Below, one piece after another: positions 62,691 to 64,000 of a stretch of 64,000 nucleotides of DNA. This DNA is from VAZQ01 sp963753575 (GTDB taxonomy: Bacteria > Pseudomonadota > Alphaproteobacteria > Rhizobiales > Xanthobacteraceae), in assembly GCA_963753575.1 (NCBI GenBank), contig CAVWCR010000003.1, forward strand, positions 4,464,001 through 4,528,000, in the 5' to 3' direction. The stretch's first letter is position 1. Every line of letters begins with the position of its first letter. The notes under the pieces were generated by a model, which was not told the DNA's origin, did not search any database, and saw only the letters and a program-made list of their open reading frames with translations. Position numbers and translations under genes: made by a program.

Positions 62691-63554
62691 ATGGCCGAAC
62701 TACCGCGTCTCAATAACGTGATCAAAGCGCTTGAATCCGGCAAACCGACCTTCACCTCGTTCTGCCAGGCCGACCCCGAGACCGCGATCGCGATGGCGAC
62801 CGCCAAGTACGACGGCATCGTGTACGAGATGGAGCACAATCCCTGGGACGTCCGGGCGCTGCGCGATAGCCTGCAATACATGCTCAACCGCGGCCAGATC
62901 GCCCGCTCGGGCTCGGTGGCGCCGGCCGTAACCCCGATAGTCCGCATCCCGCCGAACGGCGCCGAGAAGGCGCAGTTCCAGGCCAAGCAGGCGCTCGACC
63001 TCGGCGCATACGGGATCGTGTGGCCGCACATCTCGACGGTCGAGGAAGCCTATAACGCGGTCGCGGCCTGCCGCTATCCGCGCCTCAAGGACAAGCCGCT
63101 CTACGAGCCGCAGGGCATCCGCGGCGACGGGCCGACGCAGGCCGTGCGCTACTGGGGCATCTCGCAGCAGGAATATTACGAGCGCGCCGACGTCTGGCCG
63201 CTCAACCCCAAGGGCGAGATCTTCGTGATCCTGATGATGGAGGACACCCGCGGCATCGACAATCTCGACCGTATCCTGAAGGAGGTGCCGGGCATCGGCG
63301 CCTGCCTGATCGGCGAGGGTGATCTCTCGCAGGAGCTCGGCTATCCGCGGCAATACGAGCACCCCGAGGTACTCAAGTGGATGGCGCGCGTGGTCGACAC
63401 CTGCAAGAAGAACAACGTGGTGGTCGGTCACCCGCATGTCGATTCCAACAATGTCGAACGCATCCTCAACGAGGGCTATCGGTTCCTGATGGCGGCGCCG
63501 GTGCGCAGTTATGCGGCGCTCGACAAGGGGCTGAAGCTCGCCGGAAGGGCCTGA
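62691..63554 (+). CDS. HpcH/HpaI-family aldolase
   Basis: 287-residue class II, metal-dependent pyruvate-type aldolase (citrate lyase beta/HpcH family fold). Seen: YEMEHNPWDVRAL (catalytic His region), VRIPPNGAEKAQFQAKQAL (phosphate/substrate Arg), MMEDTRGIDNLDRIL (metal-binding Glu) and GEGDLSQELGYP (Asp). It is divergent from ligJ and the dioxygenase gene, so it could cleave the hydrated pathway product to pyruvate/oxaloacetate in place of LigK; that is inference. Confidence 0.85.
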   Translation: MAELPRLNNVIKALESGKPTFTSFCQADPETAIAMATAKYDGIVYEMEHNPWDVRALRDSLQYMLNRGQIARSGSVAPAVTPIVRIPPNGAEKAQFQAKQALDLGAYGIVWPHISTVEEAYNAVAACRYPRLKDKPLYEPQGIRGDGPTQAVRYWGISQQEYYERADVWPLNPKGEIFVILMMEDTRGIDNLDRILKEVPGIGACLIGEGDLSQELGYPRQYEHPEVLKWMARVVDTCKKNNVVVGHPHVDSNNVERILNEGYRFLMAAPVRSYAALDKGLKLAGRA

Positions 63555-63664
63555 ACGAGCAAAGGACAAAGTTGCGAACAGGGAGGCGGGGAGCAATTGC
63601 CGGGAGTCTCGCCCTCGTCCACCATTCGCTGTTCCCAATTCGCCATTCGCACAGGACTTCGCAC

Positions 63665-63889
63665 GTGCGACTGAACGTCTACCGATGGCGCAAGCTGTTG
63701 CTCTACACGGCGGGACCAGTGGCGTTCCTCACGCTGCGGCACCTGCCGCTGTGGACCAAGTTCCGCAAGATCCCGGGCGGCTATCAGACGCGCACATGGT
63801 TCAAGCGAGCCGTCGTGCTGTCAGGATCCTATGAGGGATCGCAGCGCCCGTCCAAAGACCTCGACCTGCTACCGAACGCAAACCAGTAG
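63665..63889 (+). CDS. Possible small protein with one membrane helix
   Basis: GTG 63665 opens a 74-residue frame: basic N-terminus (MRLNVYRWRKLLLYTAGPVA, partly hydrophobic), then FLTLRHLPLWTKFRKIPGGY and a polar end. No ribosome site stands out and no family is recognised. The longer in-frame extension upstream is a shadow of the aldolase region. Coding status doubtful. Confidence 0.3.
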   Translation: MRLNVYRWRKLLLYTAGPVAFLTLRHLPLWTKFRKIPGGYQTRTWFKRAVVLSGSYEGSQRPSKDLDLLPNANQ

Positions 63890-63942
63890 CAACCCGAGCG
63901 CTCCCGACCACGCTTGCGCACGGACGTGCGTCGATCGCCCGT

Positions 63943-64000
63943 CTACTTGACCTTGATTCCCGTCAGTCGCACGGCTTCGGCCCACTTGGGCGCCTCCTCG
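63943..64000 (-). CDS. Bug-family solute-binding protein, C-terminal end only
   Basis: The minus strand from the window edge reads EEAPKWAEAVRLTGIKVK and stops at 63943-63945. This is the usual C-terminal form of tripartite tricarboxylate (Bug) receptors (K-W-x-x-x-V-x-x-x-G-I-K). A second Bug protein next to aromatic-catabolism genes fits uptake of an aromatic or carboxylic acid substrate. Start and body lie beyond the window. Confidence 0.6.
   Translation of the reverse strand, partial: EEAPKWAEAVRLTGIKVK

Overview
The window is chromosomal DNA of a high-GC alphaproteobacterium, most likely Hyphomicrobiales (Rhizobiales) near Bradyrhizobiaceae/Xanthobacteraceae. Gene order supports this (trpS-usp-nfuA-tsaB-rimI-fur-miaB-phoH-ybeY-corC-lnt-HTH-metK-trmB; rimP-nusA-ylxR-infB-rbfA-truB-rpsO-pnp; fabI-fabB-fabA beside irr; mutM/ubiE-ubiB-coaBC-dut). 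So do an Irr protein with a GCPWH haem motif, tripartite-tricarboxylate (Bug) receptors, and rhizobial-type intergenic repeats. I recognised no rRNA, tRNA, CRISPR array, transposase or prophage gene.

Layout. 1-16.6 kb: lipid II flippase end, then a dense core of tRNA modification, translation, ribosome maturation and envelope genes, interrupted by a secreted cytochrome c/beta-propeller pair (5.8-8.05 kb). 16.7-28.3 kb: a DUF2336 gene, then the nusA-infB operon and pnp, with structured leaders before rimP, rpsO and pnp. 28.3-34.3 kb: a membrane adenylate cyclase divergent from a Crp-type regulator, then oxyR divergent from katG, with a decayed monofunctional catalase gene between the last two. 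34.3-38.1 kb: fabI, fabB, fabA and irr. 38.4-45.3 kb: SH3 protein, 2-hydroxyacid dehydrogenase, MoeB-like protein, a protease-fold protein with no visible catalytic triad, a crotonase and a periplasmic hydrolase. 45.3-46.2 kb: a non-coding repeat desert. 46.2-50.9 kb: GST, outer-membrane barrel, a frameshifted acyl-CoA ligase, and two small membrane proteins with related upstream DNA. 51-59.7 kb: DNA repair, ubiquinone and CoA genes, with a roughly 3.5-kb lineage-specific block between ubiB and coaBC. 59.8-64 kb: Rrf2 regulator and an aromatic-catabolism island (extradiol dioxygenase-like, LigJ-like, HpcH/HpaI aldolase, truncated Bug receptor).

Most noteworthy: (i) CoaBC carries an in-frame N-terminal FitA-type ribbon-helix-helix antitoxin domain, directly behind a perfect 12-bp inverted repeat, and no toxin gene is nearby. 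(ii) Intergenic elements made of two different palindromes, each bounded by CTAG and joined by an exactly 13-nt spacer; several adjoining genes end on the border TAG. (iii) Two small membrane proteins share GTGA-N6-TCAC sites that match the recognition residues of the Crp-type protein in this window. (iv) A catalase relic sits between oxyR and katG.
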